This document shows, one piece after another, positions 15,413 to 25,515 of a stretch of DNA of 64,000 nucleotides (position 1 is the stretch's first letter; every line of letters begins with the position of its first letter). The position numbers were made by a program, and so were the translations under genes. This DNA comes from an uncultured Paludibaculum sp. GTDB lineage: Bacteria > Acidobacteriota > Terriglobia > Bryobacterales > Bryobacteraceae. The notes beneath the pieces are model-generated. The model saw nothing but the letters and a program-made list of their open reading frames with translations. It ran no database searches and was not told the DNA's origin. The stretch lies in assembly GCF_963665245.1 (NCBI RefSeq), contig NZ_OY762267.1:1612001-1676000 (forward strand), read 5' to 3'.

Positions 15413-18300
15413 TCGGACTTTGAGGCCTGAAGCGGCAGGTCTGCTTCGATGATCGTACCATTGCCGGGCGAACTGTCGATGCGGAGGACGCCGCCGAAGC
15501 GACGGGCGCGCTCCTGCATGACGATGAGGCCGAAGTGCCCGCCCGGGCTTTTCAGTGTGCGTTCGAGCTCGAAGCCGGCGCCATCGTCGTGGATGCGGAG
15601 TTTCAGCGCGGCTGGGGTGTACTCGATGCCGACACGGACGGTGGCCGCCTTGCCATGGCGCACGGCATTGGCGGTGGCTTCCTGGCAGATGCGCAGGGCG
15701 TTCTGGCGCAGATCGCTGGACATGGCGGAGGGCGAGCCGGAGACGTCGAGCTTCGTCGAGACGCCGGTGCCGGCGGTGATCTGCTCCATGGTGCGGGCGA
15801 CGGCATCCTGCAGACTTTCGGAGATGGGTTCGTTCTCGCGCAGGTCCCAGATGACGCGGCGGGCTTCAGCGCGGTAGTGGTGGACCATCTGGCGGGCCAC
15901 GTCGACGGCCTCGGCGGCGCGGGCGGGCTGCTCCCTGAGACGGGTGAGCGTGGCGTCGAGTTGCCAGGAGATGGCGGAGAAGCCCGCCAGGAGCGTGTCG
16001 TGCCATTCACGGGCGATGCGATTGCGTTCGGCCAAGACTGCTTTGTAGCGGCCGCGGACAACATACATGCGCCAGCGGTAGAAGGCCCAGGCAAGCAGGG
16101 CCAGCGCGAGCGCGACGACCGAAAAGAACCAAGCCGTCTGGTAGAAGTGCGGCAACTGGCGGATTTCGATGGCGACCGGGGCGCTCCAGGCGCCGCCGGG
16201 TTCACGGGCCTCGACGAGCAGACGATGGAGGCCCAGGGGCAGGCTGGTGTAGCGGGCCGAGCGTTCCGTGCCGCGCTGGATCCAATCGGGGTCGCTGTCT
16301 TCCAGGCGGTAGCGGAAGCGGACATGACCGGGGGAGGTGAAACGCAGAGCGGTGAAGTGCACCTCGAGATCACGGGCGCCAGGCTGGAGTTCCACAGGTT
16401 CGCCGAGAGGTTGAGAACCGGCCCGGATCTCCTCGATGCGGACAGGCGGAGGCCCAAGATGCTCCACCCTTTCCGGGCGAATGCGGACGAAGCCCTTGGC
16501 GGTGGGGAACCAGAGATCTCCGTTGGCGGCGCGCCAGCCGGCGGGCTGGGAGAGACCGTGGCATTCGATGGTACGGAGGCCGTCTTCCTGTTCGTACAGG
16601 GCCACGTCAAGCCTGGCTCGGCGTCCGGCGAGAAGGTCGTCCAATTGAACTTCGGGGATGCGCACAATGCCACGTGTCGTGCTGATCCAGAAACTGCCCT
16701 GCCCGTCATCGAGCAGCTTGAAGAGAGGGTGGCCGGGCAGACCCTGACCGATTCCGATGGATCTCGCCTTGCCATCGAGAATGACGGCCAAGGCGCCTGC
16801 GCGCGTCGAGGCCCAGACGCGGCCCTGAGCGTCTTCCGTCAGGGAGGTGACGAACTCGTCGGCCAAGCCCTGTTGCCTGTGGACCCAGGTGATGGAACGG
16901 CCGTCGATGATGGCCAGGCCGGAATCGGTGCCGGCCCAGATGCGGCCTTGGCGATCCTGCAGCAGGCAGTTGATGTTTGCCTGAGGCAGGCGTGGTTCGC
17001 CGGGGCTGGTGCCGGGGTCGGAGTGCGGAAAGTATAGCAGGGACGAACCGCCCACCCAGAGGCCGCCATTGCGGTCGGGAAGGATGGCCGCGCTCACCCC
17101 GCGGACGAGGATTCCTGGGCCATAGGCGCCGTGGGTGAAGTGGAACAGCCCCTCCCAGGTGCCCAACCAGAGCCCCCCATGACCGTCCTCGGCCAGGGAA
17201 CGGATGCCCATGTCGATGGCCGGCACGGGCGTGGGCATGGCACGAAAGCGGCCGTCGCGCCATTGATAGAGTCCGCTGCGCCAGGTGCCCATCCAGAGAC
17301 CACCGCCGCCGGCCGCGATGACGGTGGAGGCAAAGTTGCCCTGGAGTCCTTCGGGGACGCCGAAGGGCTCGATGAGGGGGTCCTTCCAACGGCTGAGTCC
17401 GCCGCTGCGGGAGCCGATCCAGAGGTTGCCGTCGCGGTCCTCGAAGAGGGTGCGGATGAAGTCGTCGGGCAGCCCATCGCGGGTGGACCAGTTCTCGGCG
17501 CCGTTCGGAGTGACACGAAAGAGCCCCTGACCCCAGGTGGCGGCCCAGAGCATGCCGTCGGAGTCGCGAAGGATCTTGACTACGGGCCCGCTAACACCCG
17601 GTTGGCGTTCGAGAGTCACGTGCCCAGGGGACTCCTTCACGCGGAAGAGACCGAGGGAGGTGCCGGCCCAAATGGCGCCGTCGGGCTCCGCCATGACGCT
17701 GAGCAGGGAGCCGTGGGCCGCGCCGTCCTTCACAGCGAGGCGGGCGTGGCCGGCCTCGTAGAGATGGAGACCGCCACCGGCCGCAATCCACACGCGGCGT
17801 TTCGAATCCTCGGCAAAGATGTGCCAGGCGTTGCCGGCGGAAGAGCCGATGCCGACCGCGGCAGCTGTCTCACTCTGCAGGCGAAAGACACCGTTGGCAT
17901 TGATCCAGAGCGCTCCACTGGAGTCCTGGAAGAGGCCCATCAGGCTGGACTGGCCGTGAAACACGTGGCGCAGGGCACGACCGCGCAGAGTGTAGAGGTC
18001 GCGGTAGTAAGTGCTGATCCAATAGCTACCGTCCGGGCCGGGCGAGAGGGCGCTGATCCAATCGCGGGCGATACGGCCGGCCCCGGCCAGGGGCGTAAAG
18101 CGGACACCGTCGAAGCGCGCAAGACCCTCGCCCGTGCCCACCAGCAGGTAGCCATCGGGCGAGTAGTGGATGGCGTTGACATAGTTGTGGGGCAGGCCAT
18201 CTTCGATCTGCCAGACCTGCTTGTGGTACTGGGAGAGTCGCAGGCTGGGGTCGAGGCCGAAGCAAGGGAGAGTGAACACCAGAAGGAGAAGGGGCCTCAT
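15409..18300 (-). CDS. Propeller-sensor histidine kinase (Reg_prop/Y_Y_Y/HisKA_3)
   Basis: A 963-aa membrane sensor kinase. A signal peptide (1-17) is followed by about 600 residues of two-component propeller repeats of the form W-AGT--GL-R, forming two seven-bladed periplasmic propellers, then a Y_Y_Y domain (about 620-700) and one membrane helix (about 717-738). The cytoplasmic part has a HisKA_3 dimerisation domain with phospho-acceptor H767 (REWHDTLL) and an ATPase domain (NAVRHG, DDGAGF, GGHFGLIVMQERA). The ligand is probably a small molecule or glycan in the periplasm. The gene overlaps the upstream kinase and the downstream regulator by 4 nt each. Confidence 0.94.
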   Translation of the reverse strand: MRPLLLLVFTLPCFGLDPSLRLSQYHKQVWQIEDGLPHNYVNAIHYSPDGYLLVGTGEGLARFDGVRFTPLAGAGRIARDWISALSPGPDGSYWISTYYRDLYTLRGRALRHVFHGQSSLMGLFQDSSGALWINANGVFRLQSETAAAVGIGSSAGNAWHIFAEDSKRRVWIAAGGGLHLYEAGHARLAVKDGAAHGSLLSVMAEPDGAIWAGTSLGLFRVKESPGHVTLERQPGVSGPVVKILRDSDGMLWAATWGQGLFRVTPNGAENWSTRDGLPDDFIRTLFEDRDGNLWIGSRSGGLSRWKDPLIEPFGVPEGLQGNFASTVIAAGGGGLWMGTWRSGLYQWRDGRFRAMPTPVPAIDMGIRSLAEDGHGGLWLGTWEGLFHFTHGAYGPGILVRGVSAAILPDRNGGLWVGGSSLLYFPHSDPGTSPGEPRLPQANINCLLQDRQGRIWAGTDSGLAIIDGRSITWVHRQQGLADEFVTSLTEDAQGRVWASTRAGALAVILDGKARSIGIGQGLPGHPLFKLLDDGQGSFWISTTRGIVRIPEVQLDDLLAGRRARLDVALYEQEDGLRTIECHGLSQPAGWRAANGDLWFPTAKGFVRIRPERVEHLGPPPVRIEEIRAGSQPLGEPVELQPGARDLEVHFTALRFTSPGHVRFRYRLEDSDPDWIQRGTERSARYTSLPLGLHRLLVEAREPGGAWSAPVAIEIRQLPHFYQTAWFFSVVALALALLAWAFYRWRMYVVRGRYKAVLAERNRIAREWHDTLLAGFSAISWQLDATLTRLREQPARAAEAVDVARQMVHHYRAEARRVIWDLRENEPISESLQDAVARTMEQITAGTGVSTKLDVSGSPSAMSSDLRQNALRICQEATANAVRHGKAATVRVGIEYTPAALKLRIHDDGAGFELERTLKSPGGHFGLIVMQERARRFGGVLRIDSSPGNGTIIEADLPLQASKSE

Positions 18301-19976
18301 GAGGCGTGCTCAGCTCCGGGCAAGGTGACGAGAAAGCGGGCACCACGTCCCTCGGCGACAGGACTTTCGACGCGGACCTCGCCGTGGAGATGATGGGCCG
18401 CCTTGCGGACGATGGAGAGGCCGAGGCCGGTGCCCTTGGCGCGGGTCGTGAAGAAGGGCTCGAAGATGCGCTCGTGCATTTCGGGGGGGACGCCGGGGCC
18501 GCAGTCGGTGACCGTCAGCAGCAACTCGGAGTCCTCACGCCGCAGTCCCACGACGACCGTGCCGCCGGGGGGCGAAGATTGGAGCGCGTTGAGGACAAGG
18601 TTCAAGAGGATCTGCGAGAGCAGGTCGGAGTTGCTCTTCAGGAGGCGGCAGCCGGGTTCCACTTGCGCCAAGAGGTGGACATTCATGCCGGCGGCCTGGC
18701 GCTGGAGCCCGCTGAGGGTGGTCATGACCAGGGCGGAGACATCGACGGCGGCTTCCATGGCTTCGATGGGTTTGGAGTAGCCGAGGAGCTGCTTGACGGA
18801 GGAGGCGAGGCGGTCGGTTTCGGAGAGGATGTAGCGGAGGTCACGCTCATACGGCCCCTGCAGACCTTCGTCCTGGAGCATGACTTGTGTGATGGACTTG
18901 ATGGCGCTGAGCGGATTGCGGATTTCGTGGGCCACGGCGGCGGCCACTTTGCCGAGGCTGGCGAGGTGCTCCTGACGGAGGAGCTCGCGCTCGAGACCGA
19001 GCTTGTCGTCCAGTAGCCGAAGGGTGCTGAGGGAGTGTGCGATCTCGTGAGAGAGCGAGACGAGGAGAGGCTCGTCGTCGTCCAGGCGGCGGCGCGGCGT
19101 GGCATCGACGAGAAGCCAACCCCAGGCCCGGCCTTCCGACTCAAGGGGCCAGCGGTGGGTGAAGTGGGCGGGGCCAGGGTCGTCCGACTGCACGATGCGG
19201 ACGGATTTCAGCTTGAGATGAGATTGCACGCGTTGTTCAAAGTAGCGGGCACGCTGGTCCCAATCGAAGAGGCCGGAAGCGTCGCGGGCGACCTCGCGGA
19301 TCCATTCACGGCGGCTGGCGGCACGGCGGTTCTCGTAGGCGAGGACGGAGTTGTAGAGCGGGACGAAGACGATGAAGCCGGCGAGCAGGAGAATGGAACG
19401 CACGCCTTCCGGGAGGGCGCCGAAGCGGGACTCGATCAGGGTGGAAGCCAGGGGGACGGCAAGGAAGTAGACGGCAGCGGCTCCACCCAGAACGGCGGCG
19501 AGCAGGGCGCTGCGAGGTAGCAGGAGCCCGAAGATCTGGTCGCGATAGAGGCAGGCGATGATGAGCAGCGGGACGGGCAGGGTGGCGAGTACGGTTTGCA
19601 GACTGCCCAGCGGCCAGACGCCGGAGGCGATGCCGGAGACCGCGCCGGCGGCGAGGAGGGCCCAGAAAAAGAAGATCTCGCGCTGGGCCCAGGCAAACCA
19701 GGCGACGGCGAGACCGGCAGGCCAGGCGGCCCATCCGCCGGCATGGGCGAGCCAGGTGATGGCGGCTATAAGGGTGGAATCGCCTTGGCCGGTGGTGAGG
19801 CGGAGGTAGAAGACGGCGAGCCAGCCGAGGTACCAGAGTCCGGAGCAGGCGACAAGGGCCAGCAGCACGCGAGCGGCCGCGGCGCCACGGCCCTGGGAGC
19901 TGAGGACGGCGAAGAGGTAGACGTAGAGCGCGGTTCCGAAGACGAGAGCCAGGGCGTGAATCAAGCTGGTGACCAT
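18297..19976 (-). CDS. Membrane histidine kinase (HisKA/HATPase)
   Basis: 559-aa kinase with about seven or eight membrane helices in the first 280 residues, a short GAF-like linker (about 290-330), a HisKA domain with H350 ([15 protein letters not shown]) and an ATPase domain ([22 protein letters not shown]). The layout resembles the PrsK type of kinase, but no PEP-CTERM genes are seen here. It is first in a three-gene operon and overlaps the propeller kinase by 4 nt. HisKA kinases normally pair with OmpR- or NtrC-type regulators, yet the only regulator in the operon is NarL-type, so its partner is unclear. The chosen ATG avoids an implausible extension across the cstA promoter. Confidence 0.92.
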   Translation of the reverse strand: MVTSLIHALALVFGTALYVYLFAVLSSQGRGAAAARVLLALVACSGLWYLGWLAVFYLRLTTGQGDSTLIAAITWLAHAGGWAAWPAGLAVAWFAWAQREIFFFWALLAAGAVSGIASGVWPLGSLQTVLATLPVPLLIIACLYRDQIFGLLLPRSALLAAVLGGAAAVYFLAVPLASTLIESRFGALPEGVRSILLLAGFIVFVPLYNSVLAYENRRAASRREWIREVARDASGLFDWDQRARYFEQRVQSHLKLKSVRIVQSDDPGPAHFTHRWPLESEGRAWGWLLVDATPRRRLDDDEPLLVSLSHEIAHSLSTLRLLDDKLGLERELLRQEHLASLGKVAAAVAHEIRNPLSAIKSITQVMLQDEGLQGPYERDLRYILSETDRLASSVKQLLGYSKPIEAMEAAVDVSALVMTTLSGLQRQAAGMNVHLLAQVEPGCRLLKSNSDLLSQILLNLVLNALQSSPPGGTVVVGLRREDSELLLTVTDCGPGVPPEMHERIFEPFFTTRAKGTGLGLSIVRKAAHHLHGEVRVESPVAEGRGARFLVTLPGAEHAS

Positions 19977-20030
19977 GCGATTGCGACGTGCTCCGCCGGG
20001 CTTGCGTAGAGTGAGGCGGCCCGCGTGTTT

Positions 20031-20059
20031 ATTGTATGACCCCCACGAATCGATACAAT
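20031..20059 (+). promoter_or_regulatory. cstA promoter with ATTGTAT/ATACAAT inverted repeat
   Basis: In the 91-bp gap between the kinase operon and cstA, ATTGTAT and ATACAAT form a perfect 7-bp dyad separated by 15 bp. The same bases read as a -35 TTGTAT, a 16-bp spacer and a -10 TACAAT. The -10 ends 8 nt before the cstA ATG, which has no Shine-Dalgarno sequence, so the transcript may be leaderless. A regulator bound to the dyad would cover the promoter. Confidence 0.5.
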
Positions 20060-20067
20060 CTTTCACT

Positions 20068-22110
20068 ATGAGCAATCGGTTTGGAGTTTGGGTAGGCGTT
20101 GTGTTGGCGGTGGTCGGAGCCTTCTGCCTGGCGGGCATCGCGCTGAAGCAGGGCGAGTCGATCAACAGCGCCTGGCTGGTGACGGCGGCAGTATGCACAT
20201 ACCTCGCGGCGTACCGGCTGTATGGGGCATTTATCGCGGCCAAGGTGATGGCCCTGGATGGGCAGCGCGCGACTCCGGCGGAGCGGCTGCGCAATGGCCA
20301 CGACTTCGAACCGACCAATAAGTGGATTCTGTTTGGGCATCATTTCGCGGCGATCGCGGGACCGGGTCCGCTGGTGGGGCCGACGCTGGCGGCGCAGTTC
20401 GGGTATCTGCCGGGGACGCTTTGGATCATTCTCGGCGTGGTGCTGGGCGGGGCGGTGCAGGACTTCATCATCCTGTTCTGCAGCGTGCGGCGAGACGGCA
20501 AGTCGCTGGGCCAGATGGCTCGGGAGGAGATCGGCAAGATCGGCGGTGGGACAGCGCTGTTGACCGTGCTGCTGATCATGGTGATTCTGCTGGCGGTGAT
20601 CGGGCTGGTGGTGGTGAACGCGCTGAAAGGCAGCCCGTGGGGCACCTTCACGATTGCGGCGACGATGCCCATCGCGGTGTTCATGGGCCTGTATCTGCGG
20701 TATTGGCGGCCCGGCCGGGTGCTGGAAGTTTCCGTCATCGGCTTCCTGCTGGTGGTGGCGAGCATCTTCGGGGGCGAATGGGTGGCGCATCATGCCACAT
20801 TCGGGCCGATGTTCACGCTGGGCGGGATGGCGCTGGCGATCGCTGTGATCGTCTACGGATTCCTGGCCAGTGCGCTGCCGGTGTGGCTGCTGCTGGCTCC
20901 GCGGGACTACCTGAGCACGTTTGTGAAGCTGGGGGTTGTTCTGATGCTGGGGGTGGGCATCCTGTTCGTGCGGCCGGAACTGCATATGCCGGCGTTCACG
21001 CGGTTCACGGACGGCACGGGGCCGATCTTCGCCGGCAAGATCTTCCCGTTCTGCTTCATCACGATTGCGTGCGGAGCGATTTCGGGGTTTCATGCGCTGA
21101 TCTCCTCAGGCACGACACCGAAGATGATCGCCAGCGAGCGGCATGTGCTGCCAGTGGGGTATGGGTCGATGTTGCTGGAGAGCTTCGTGGCTCTGATGGC
21201 GATGGTGGCCGCCTGCGCACTGCCTCCGGGCGTGTTCTTCGCGGTGAATTCGCCGGCCGGCATTGTGGGTACGACTCCGGCGGCGGCCACGGCGATGATT
21301 TCGAGTTGGGGCTTTCCCGTGACTCCGGACCAGATGGCGACGCTGGCAAAGCACGTGGGCGAGGAGTCGCTGTTCTACCGGACGGGCGGGGCGCCCTCAT
21401 TGGCGTTGGGCATGGCAGGGATCTTCTCGCGGATCGCGGGTAACGAGACGGTGCTGCGGTTCTGGTATCACTTCGCGATTATGTTCGAAGCGCTGTTCAT
21501 CCTGACAGTGATCGACGCGGGCACTCGCGTGGGGCGATTTATGCTGCAGGACTTCCTGGGGCATCTATATAAGCCCCTGGGACGGACATCGTGGATGCCA
21601 GGCGTCCTGTTGACCAGCGTGCTGGTGGTAGGCGGGTGGGGCTATTTTCTGGTGCAGGGCGTGCTGGATCCGCTGGGCGGGATCAATTCGCTGTGGCCGC
21701 TGTTTGGTATTGCGAACCAGTTATTGGCGGCGGTGGCGCTATGCGTGGGCACGACGATTCTGATCAAAATGCACCGGATGAAATATGCCTGGATCACGCT
21801 GCTGCCATTGTCGTGGCTGGTGATTGTGACGTATACGGCGGCGTGGGAGAAGATCTTCAGCGACGCTCCGCGGATTGGATTCCTGGCACAGGCAACGCTG
21901 CTGGAGGCGGGTCCGGCGACGGCGGCGACACGGCAACTGGTGTTCAACAACCGGCTGGACGCGGCGTTGTGCGGCATCTTTCTGGTGCTGGTGACGACGA
22001 TTCTGGTGGATTCGATCCGGGTGTGGCTGGGCGTCCTGAACGGGTCGCGCAGCGCGACGAGCCGCGAGGCGGCGTTTGTGCAGACCAAACTGCTGGCGGA
22101 GGAGCTATGA
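20068..22110 (+). CDS. cstA: CstA family peptide/pyruvate transporter
   Basis: A 680-aa inner membrane carrier of the carbon starvation protein A family. Known members (CstA, BtsT) import pyruvate or peptides when carbon is short. About 16-18 hydrophobic segments are visible. The family's hallmark blocks are present: [40 protein letters not shown], and [15 protein letters not shown] in mid-protein. The ATG 9 nt after a candidate -10 was chosen because it starts the normal N-terminus. ybdD follows with a 4-nt overlap, the usual pairing. Two kinases and a regulator are divergent, as BtsS/BtsR-type systems control such carriers elsewhere. Confidence 0.96.
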   Translation: MSNRFGVWVGVVLAVVGAFCLAGIALKQGESINSAWLVTAAVCTYLAAYRLYGAFIAAKVMALDGQRATPAERLRNGHDFEPTNKWILFGHHFAAIAGPGPLVGPTLAAQFGYLPGTLWIILGVVLGGAVQDFIILFCSVRRDGKSLGQMAREEIGKIGGGTALLTVLLIMVILLAVIGLVVVNALKGSPWGTFTIAATMPIAVFMGLYLRYWRPGRVLEVSVIGFLLVVASIFGGEWVAHHATFGPMFTLGGMALAIAVIVYGFLASALPVWLLLAPRDYLSTFVKLGVVLMLGVGILFVRPELHMPAFTRFTDGTGPIFAGKIFPFCFITIACGAISGFHALISSGTTPKMIASERHVLPVGYGSMLLESFVALMAMVAACALPPGVFFAVNSPAGIVGTTPAAATAMISSWGFPVTPDQMATLAKHVGEESLFYRTGGAPSLALGMAGIFSRIAGNETVLRFWYHFAIMFEALFILTVIDAGTRVGRFMLQDFLGHLYKPLGRTSWMPGVLLTSVLVVGGWGYFLVQGVLDPLGGINSLWPLFGIANQLLAAVALCVGTTILIKMHRMKYAWITLLPLSWLVIVTYTAAWEKIFSDAPRIGFLAQATLLEAGPATAATRQLVFNNRLDAALCGIFLVLVTTILVDSIRVWLGVLNGSRSATSREAAFVQTKLLAEEL

Positions 22111-22283
22111 GAGGACTGAAAGAGCTTTACCGCATTGTCATGGGCATTCTGCGCGAGATCGGCGATGAGAGCGCGTATGCGCGGCACTTGGCGGCGCACG
22201 GGCGGCCACACTGCGGGGCGGAGTGGCGGCGGTTCTCCGAGGAGCGCTTGCGGGCGAAGTACCAACGGGCGAAGTGCTGCTGA
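22107..22283 (+). CDS. ybdD: YbdD/YjiX family small protein (DUF466)
   Basis: A 58-aa basic protein of the YbdD/YjiX family, found in many genomes immediately after cstA or btsT. The family core is visible: [20 protein letters not shown], then [18 protein letters not shown], and a C-terminal KCC. The start overlaps the stop of cstA (ATGA), so translation is coupled. Its function is not established; it is thought to assist the carrier. It is easily missed because of its size. Confidence 0.93.
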   Translation: MRGLKELYRIVMGILREIGDESAYARHLAAHGRPHCGAEWRRFSEERLRAKYQRAKCC

Positions 22284-22361
22284 GGCCAGGTCTAGCCCTT
22301 CGCTCACGCTCGGGGACTGGCGGTCAGTAGTCGCGCATGGCGATCCAGTAGAGGCAACACG

Positions 22362-23933
22362 TCAGGGCGTTGCCCATACCCGATCCTCCCAGAGGCATTG
22401 ATGCACGATTCGTCTCAAAAGGACTAACGCAATTATCAGCAGCAGGCACCAGGCTCCGACGGCCCAGGGCTGGAGGGCTCCGAAGCGAAGTCCGAGTTGG
22501 AAGGGCAGGAGGTTCAACTGCTGCCATTCCGTCGGAAGCGGTCCGCGGTAGGGGATGCTGGCGCCCTGGCCGGTGATGGAGAGCCAGATATTGACGAAGC
22601 GGCGGGGGATGCTCCAGATCAAGCCGAGGTGGCGGCCCTGGGTGACTTCGATGGAGGGGATGAGCAGAATGGAGGCGATCTGCTGGATGACGCTCCAGGA
22701 GAGGACCGCGGCGGCGAGACCGCGCCAGGCGGCAGCCATTTGCGCGCGGCGGGTCCAGAGGATGGGCACGGCCAGCAGGCACAGCAGCAGGACGGGGGTC
22801 TCAGTGTAGCGGTCGCCCCAGGAGACCTCACCGGTGGGCGACATGTAGGTGGCGTAGAAGAAAACGTAGACCGTGAGGGTGGCTGTGGCGCCTAGCGCGA
22901 GGGCACGAACGCGGGGCTCCAGCCGGCGCCAGAAGATGGCCAGGGCGACCAGGGCGATGACCAGCAGGGGATCGAAGAGGAAGATGGAGTTCTGCGGCGA
23001 CAAGAGGGCGTCCTGGAGTCCTGATATCAGCGGGTAGTTGAACATGCCGCCGCTGTTGCTGGTGGAGGGCGCCGGCTCCAGGAACGGGGTGTAGTAGGTG
23101 CCGCGGAACGTCCAGAAACGGTGGTACTGGTAGAGGCGCTCGATCGCCACGAACACGGCGAAGGCCAGCGCGCAGCCTTTCGCGTAGGCGAGCAGGGCGG
23201 CGGCCGCGGTCTTCCCACTCCCGTATTTCCAGAGCAGGAGCAGCAGCAGGCAGAGCACGATGCCTGCCGAGTCGGCGAGGGTCGTGAGACGTGCGAGGAG
23301 GCTAACACCAAAGGCCGAGCCGGCCCAGGCGGCGTCGCGCCAGCGGCGGTGGTCGAGCCAGCGCAGGGTAAAGAAGGCTCCGGCCAGCGCCATGGCCAGC
23401 ATCAGGCTGTTCTCCTGGCAGTTCTGGATGTAGTGGAGGAACGTTGTGGCGAGCAGGAGGCTGAGGGTGCCCAGCGTGGCCGGGGCGTGAGCGAAGTTGA
23501 GTTGGCGCAGGAGCAGGTAAGCGAAGCAGGCCGCGGCTCCGCAGAGCAGGGTTTGCGAGAGGAAGGCGATGAGGATAATGCGGAGGCCGTCGAGGACGTG
23601 CTGGGAGACTGGCAGATGCGGGCGGGCGAGGTCGAGGGTGGTGGTGACCGCGATGTCGAAGGGGAGGAAGACGAGCGGTTGGCCGAGTCCGTAGTAGGCG
23701 TGGCGCTTGCCGTCATAGCCGAGAGTGCCGAGCAGGTGGGATTCCTCGGGGCCGACATCGGGCTCGGACGTCCAGAGAGCGCGGGCTTGCTGCAGGCGGC
23801 GGATGGGGTCGACGCTCACCATGCCGCCGGCATTGACCAGGGCGGCGAGCAGCGCGACCAGCAGCCAGAGGCGAGGGAGGAAGCCGCGCGGCACAGACAG
23901 ATCGAACACAGCGGTGGTGGGAGACGGGTCCAT
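22362..23933 (-). CDS. Polytopic membrane protein, GT-C-like
   Basis: About 523 aa with roughly 11-12 membrane helices. The first periplasmic loop carries SVDPIRRLQQARALW, an acidic residue after helix 1 as in lipid-linked sugar transferases, and a longer loop follows near residues 300-350 (YYTPFLEPAPSTSNSGG). No defining family motif was recognised, so the role as a glycosyltransferase is only a suggestion. The ATG preceded by GGGAAAG was chosen as start. It is convergent with cstA-ybdD and divergent from the kor operon. Confidence 0.65.
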   Translation of the reverse strand: MDPSPTTAVFDLSVPRGFLPRLWLLVALLAALVNAGGMVSVDPIRRLQQARALWTSEPDVGPEESHLLGTLGYDGKRHAYYGLGQPLVFLPFDIAVTTTLDLARPHLPVSQHVLDGLRIILIAFLSQTLLCGAAACFAYLLLRQLNFAHAPATLGTLSLLLATTFLHYIQNCQENSLMLAMALAGAFFTLRWLDHRRWRDAAWAGSAFGVSLLARLTTLADSAGIVLCLLLLLLWKYGSGKTAAAALLAYAKGCALAFAVFVAIERLYQYHRFWTFRGTYYTPFLEPAPSTSNSGGMFNYPLISGLQDALLSPQNSIFLFDPLLVIALVALAIFWRRLEPRVRALALGATATLTVYVFFYATYMSPTGEVSWGDRYTETPVLLLCLLAVPILWTRRAQMAAAWRGLAAAVLSWSVIQQIASILLIPSIEVTQGRHLGLIWSIPRRFVNIWLSITGQGASIPYRGPLPTEWQQLNLLPFQLGLRFGALQPWAVGAWCLLLIIALVLLRRIVHQCLWEDRVWATP

Positions 23934-24115
23934 TGGCTTTCCCATGATAGTAGCGATTGCGGGCAAGGCGGGTGCGTGGAATCGCTCAGGACAGTGTATG
24001 GGGTGGGACACAGGAAAGAGGCTGTGCCGGGCGATCTTGCGGCAAAGTGTAGAAGAGTTCAACATCTGAAATTGGCCGTGTGATTGCATAGACCTTTTCG
24101 TCAAGGAGGGGCTCG

Positions 24116-24358
24116 ATGCCAAAAGGCTCCGTTGCCGTAACGGCCGAACGCTGTAAGGGGTGTGGGTTCTGCGTGGAGTTCTGTCCCACGCACGTGCTGG
24201 AACTCTCGAATGCCTTCAACGCCAAGGGCTATCACCCGCCACACATGATAAATGCCGAGAAATGTTCGGGTTGCAATCTGTGTGGGATGTACTGTCCGGA
24301 CTTCGCCATCTTCGGTTACCGGTTCCCGGACGCGAAGAGCCAGAAGAAGGAAGCATGA
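24116..24358 (+). CDS. korD: 2-oxoacid:ferredoxin oxidoreductase, delta (2x[4Fe-4S]) subunit
   Basis: 80-aa ferredoxin-like subunit that passes electrons from the catalytic subunits to ferredoxin. Two CxxCxxCxxxC clusters are visible: residues 13-23 (CKGCGFCVEFC) and 50-60 (CSGCNLCGMYC). A strong ribosome-binding site (AAGGAGGGG) precedes the ATG. It is the first gene of a four-gene operon and overlaps the alpha-subunit gene by 4 nt. Confidence 0.93.
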   Translation: MPKGSVAVTAERCKGCGFCVEFCPTHVLELSNAFNAKGYHPPHMINAEKCSGCNLCGMYCPDFAIFGYRFPDAKSQKKEA

Positions 24359-25515
24359 TGCACGCCGATCCAAACTGTGTGCTGACGGGCACGCACTTCA
24401 TGAATGGGGATGCCGCCTGCTGCGAGGGTGCTCTTGCCGCAGGTGCGCGATTTGCCGCAGGATACCCGATTACCCCCTCCACCGAGGTGGTGGAGCGGTT
24501 TGCCTCCCGGGCGCCGAAGGTGGGTGGCATATTCATCCAGATGGAAGATGAACTGGCCGCGTCGATCACCTTGCAGGGCATGGTGTGGGCGGGCGCCAAG
24601 TCGTTTACGGTGACCTCCGGGCCGGGCTACTCGCTGATGATGGAGCATATCGGTTTTGCCGCGATGACCGAGACGCCGTGTGTGTTCGTCAACGTGCAGC
24701 GGGGCGGGCCCTCGACGGGCTTACCGACTTTGCCGGCGCAGGGCGACATGATGCAGGCGCGGTTTGGGTCGCACGGCGACTATTCGACGATCTCGCTGGT
24801 GCCGAACTCGCCCCAGGAGTGCTTCAACCTGACGGTGAAGGCCTTCAATCTGGCCGAACAGTTCCGGGTACCGGTGATGTTCATGATGGACGAGTGCGTG
24901 GGCCACATGACGGAGAAGGTGGTCATCCCGGAAGCCAAGGAGATTGAAGTGACACCGCGGCGGCGCGCCTCCAAGCCGCCGGAGGAGTTCCTGCTGTTCG
25001 AGCCGGGCGAGGACCTGGTACCCGAGATGGCCCATGCGGGCGAAGGGTACAAGGTCTACGTGACCGGTTTGACGCACGACAAGCGCGGCTATCCGCTGAT
25101 GAATCCGGCGTCGCAGAAGGAGCTCATTCCAAGGCTCTTCGAGAAGATTAGCCGGGCGGCCGACGAGTTGACGATTGTGGAAGCCGAGGGGCTGGAAGAC
25201 GCCGATGTGGTGGTGGTGAGCTACGGGATCACGTCTCGCGTAGCGCAGCGGGCGATCCAGATGGCCCGGGACAAGGGTTTGAAGGTCGGCAAACTGAGGC
25301 TGATCTGCGTATGGCCGTTCCCGGAGAAGCTGATTCGTGAGCTGGCCCCCAAGGTGAAGGCCCTGGTAATGCCGGAGTTGAACATGGGCCAAGTGGTGAT
25401 CGAACTGGAGCGTTGCGCGGGCGGCCAATGCAAAGTGATCGGTGTGCCGCACCCCGGCGGCACGGTGCACAAACCGGCGGACATTCTGGCGGCAATTGAA
25501 AGAGGTGCGCAATGA
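24355..25515 (+). CDS. korA: 2-oxoacid:ferredoxin oxidoreductase, alpha subunit
   Basis: 386-aa subunit of the enzyme that splits 2-oxoglutarate (or a related 2-oxoacid) oxidatively to the acyl-CoA, CO2 and reduced ferredoxin. The pyrimidine-binding fold (about 10-200) shows GYPITPSTEVVERFA, QMEDELAASITLQGMVWAGA and TSGPGYSLMMEHIGFAAMTE. The domain II region follows from about residue 265, with VVVVSYGITSRVAQRAI. The motifs resemble KorA rather than pyruvate-specific PorA, but the substrate is inferred. The start overlaps korD (ATGATG; the first ATG is taken), and the stop overlaps korB. Confidence 0.93.
   Translation: MMHADPNCVLTGTHFMNGDAACCEGALAAGARFAAGYPITPSTEVVERFASRAPKVGGIFIQMEDELAASITLQGMVWAGAKSFTVTSGPGYSLMMEHIGFAAMTETPCVFVNVQRGGPSTGLPTLPAQGDMMQARFGSHGDYSTISLVPNSPQECFNLTVKAFNLAEQFRVPVMFMMDECVGHMTEKVVIPEAKEIEVTPRRRASKPPEEFLLFEPGEDLVPEMAHAGEGYKVYVTGLTHDKRGYPLMNPASQKELIPRLFEKISRAADELTIVEAEGLEDADVVVVSYGITSRVAQRAIQMARDKGLKVGKLRLICVWPFPEKLIRELAPKVKALVMPELNMGQVVIELERCAGGQCKVIGVPHPGGTVHKPADILAAIERGAQ

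Noticed and set aside
15535..18393. Open frames of 500 and 420 codons opposite the propeller kinase
   Set aside because: Antisense shadows of a GC-rich gene; the minus-strand kinase has full domain support.
23121..24083. 320-codon plus-strand frame rich in Glu and Gly
   Set aside because: Lies opposite a polytopic membrane protein; composition is what antisense of hydrophobic codons gives.
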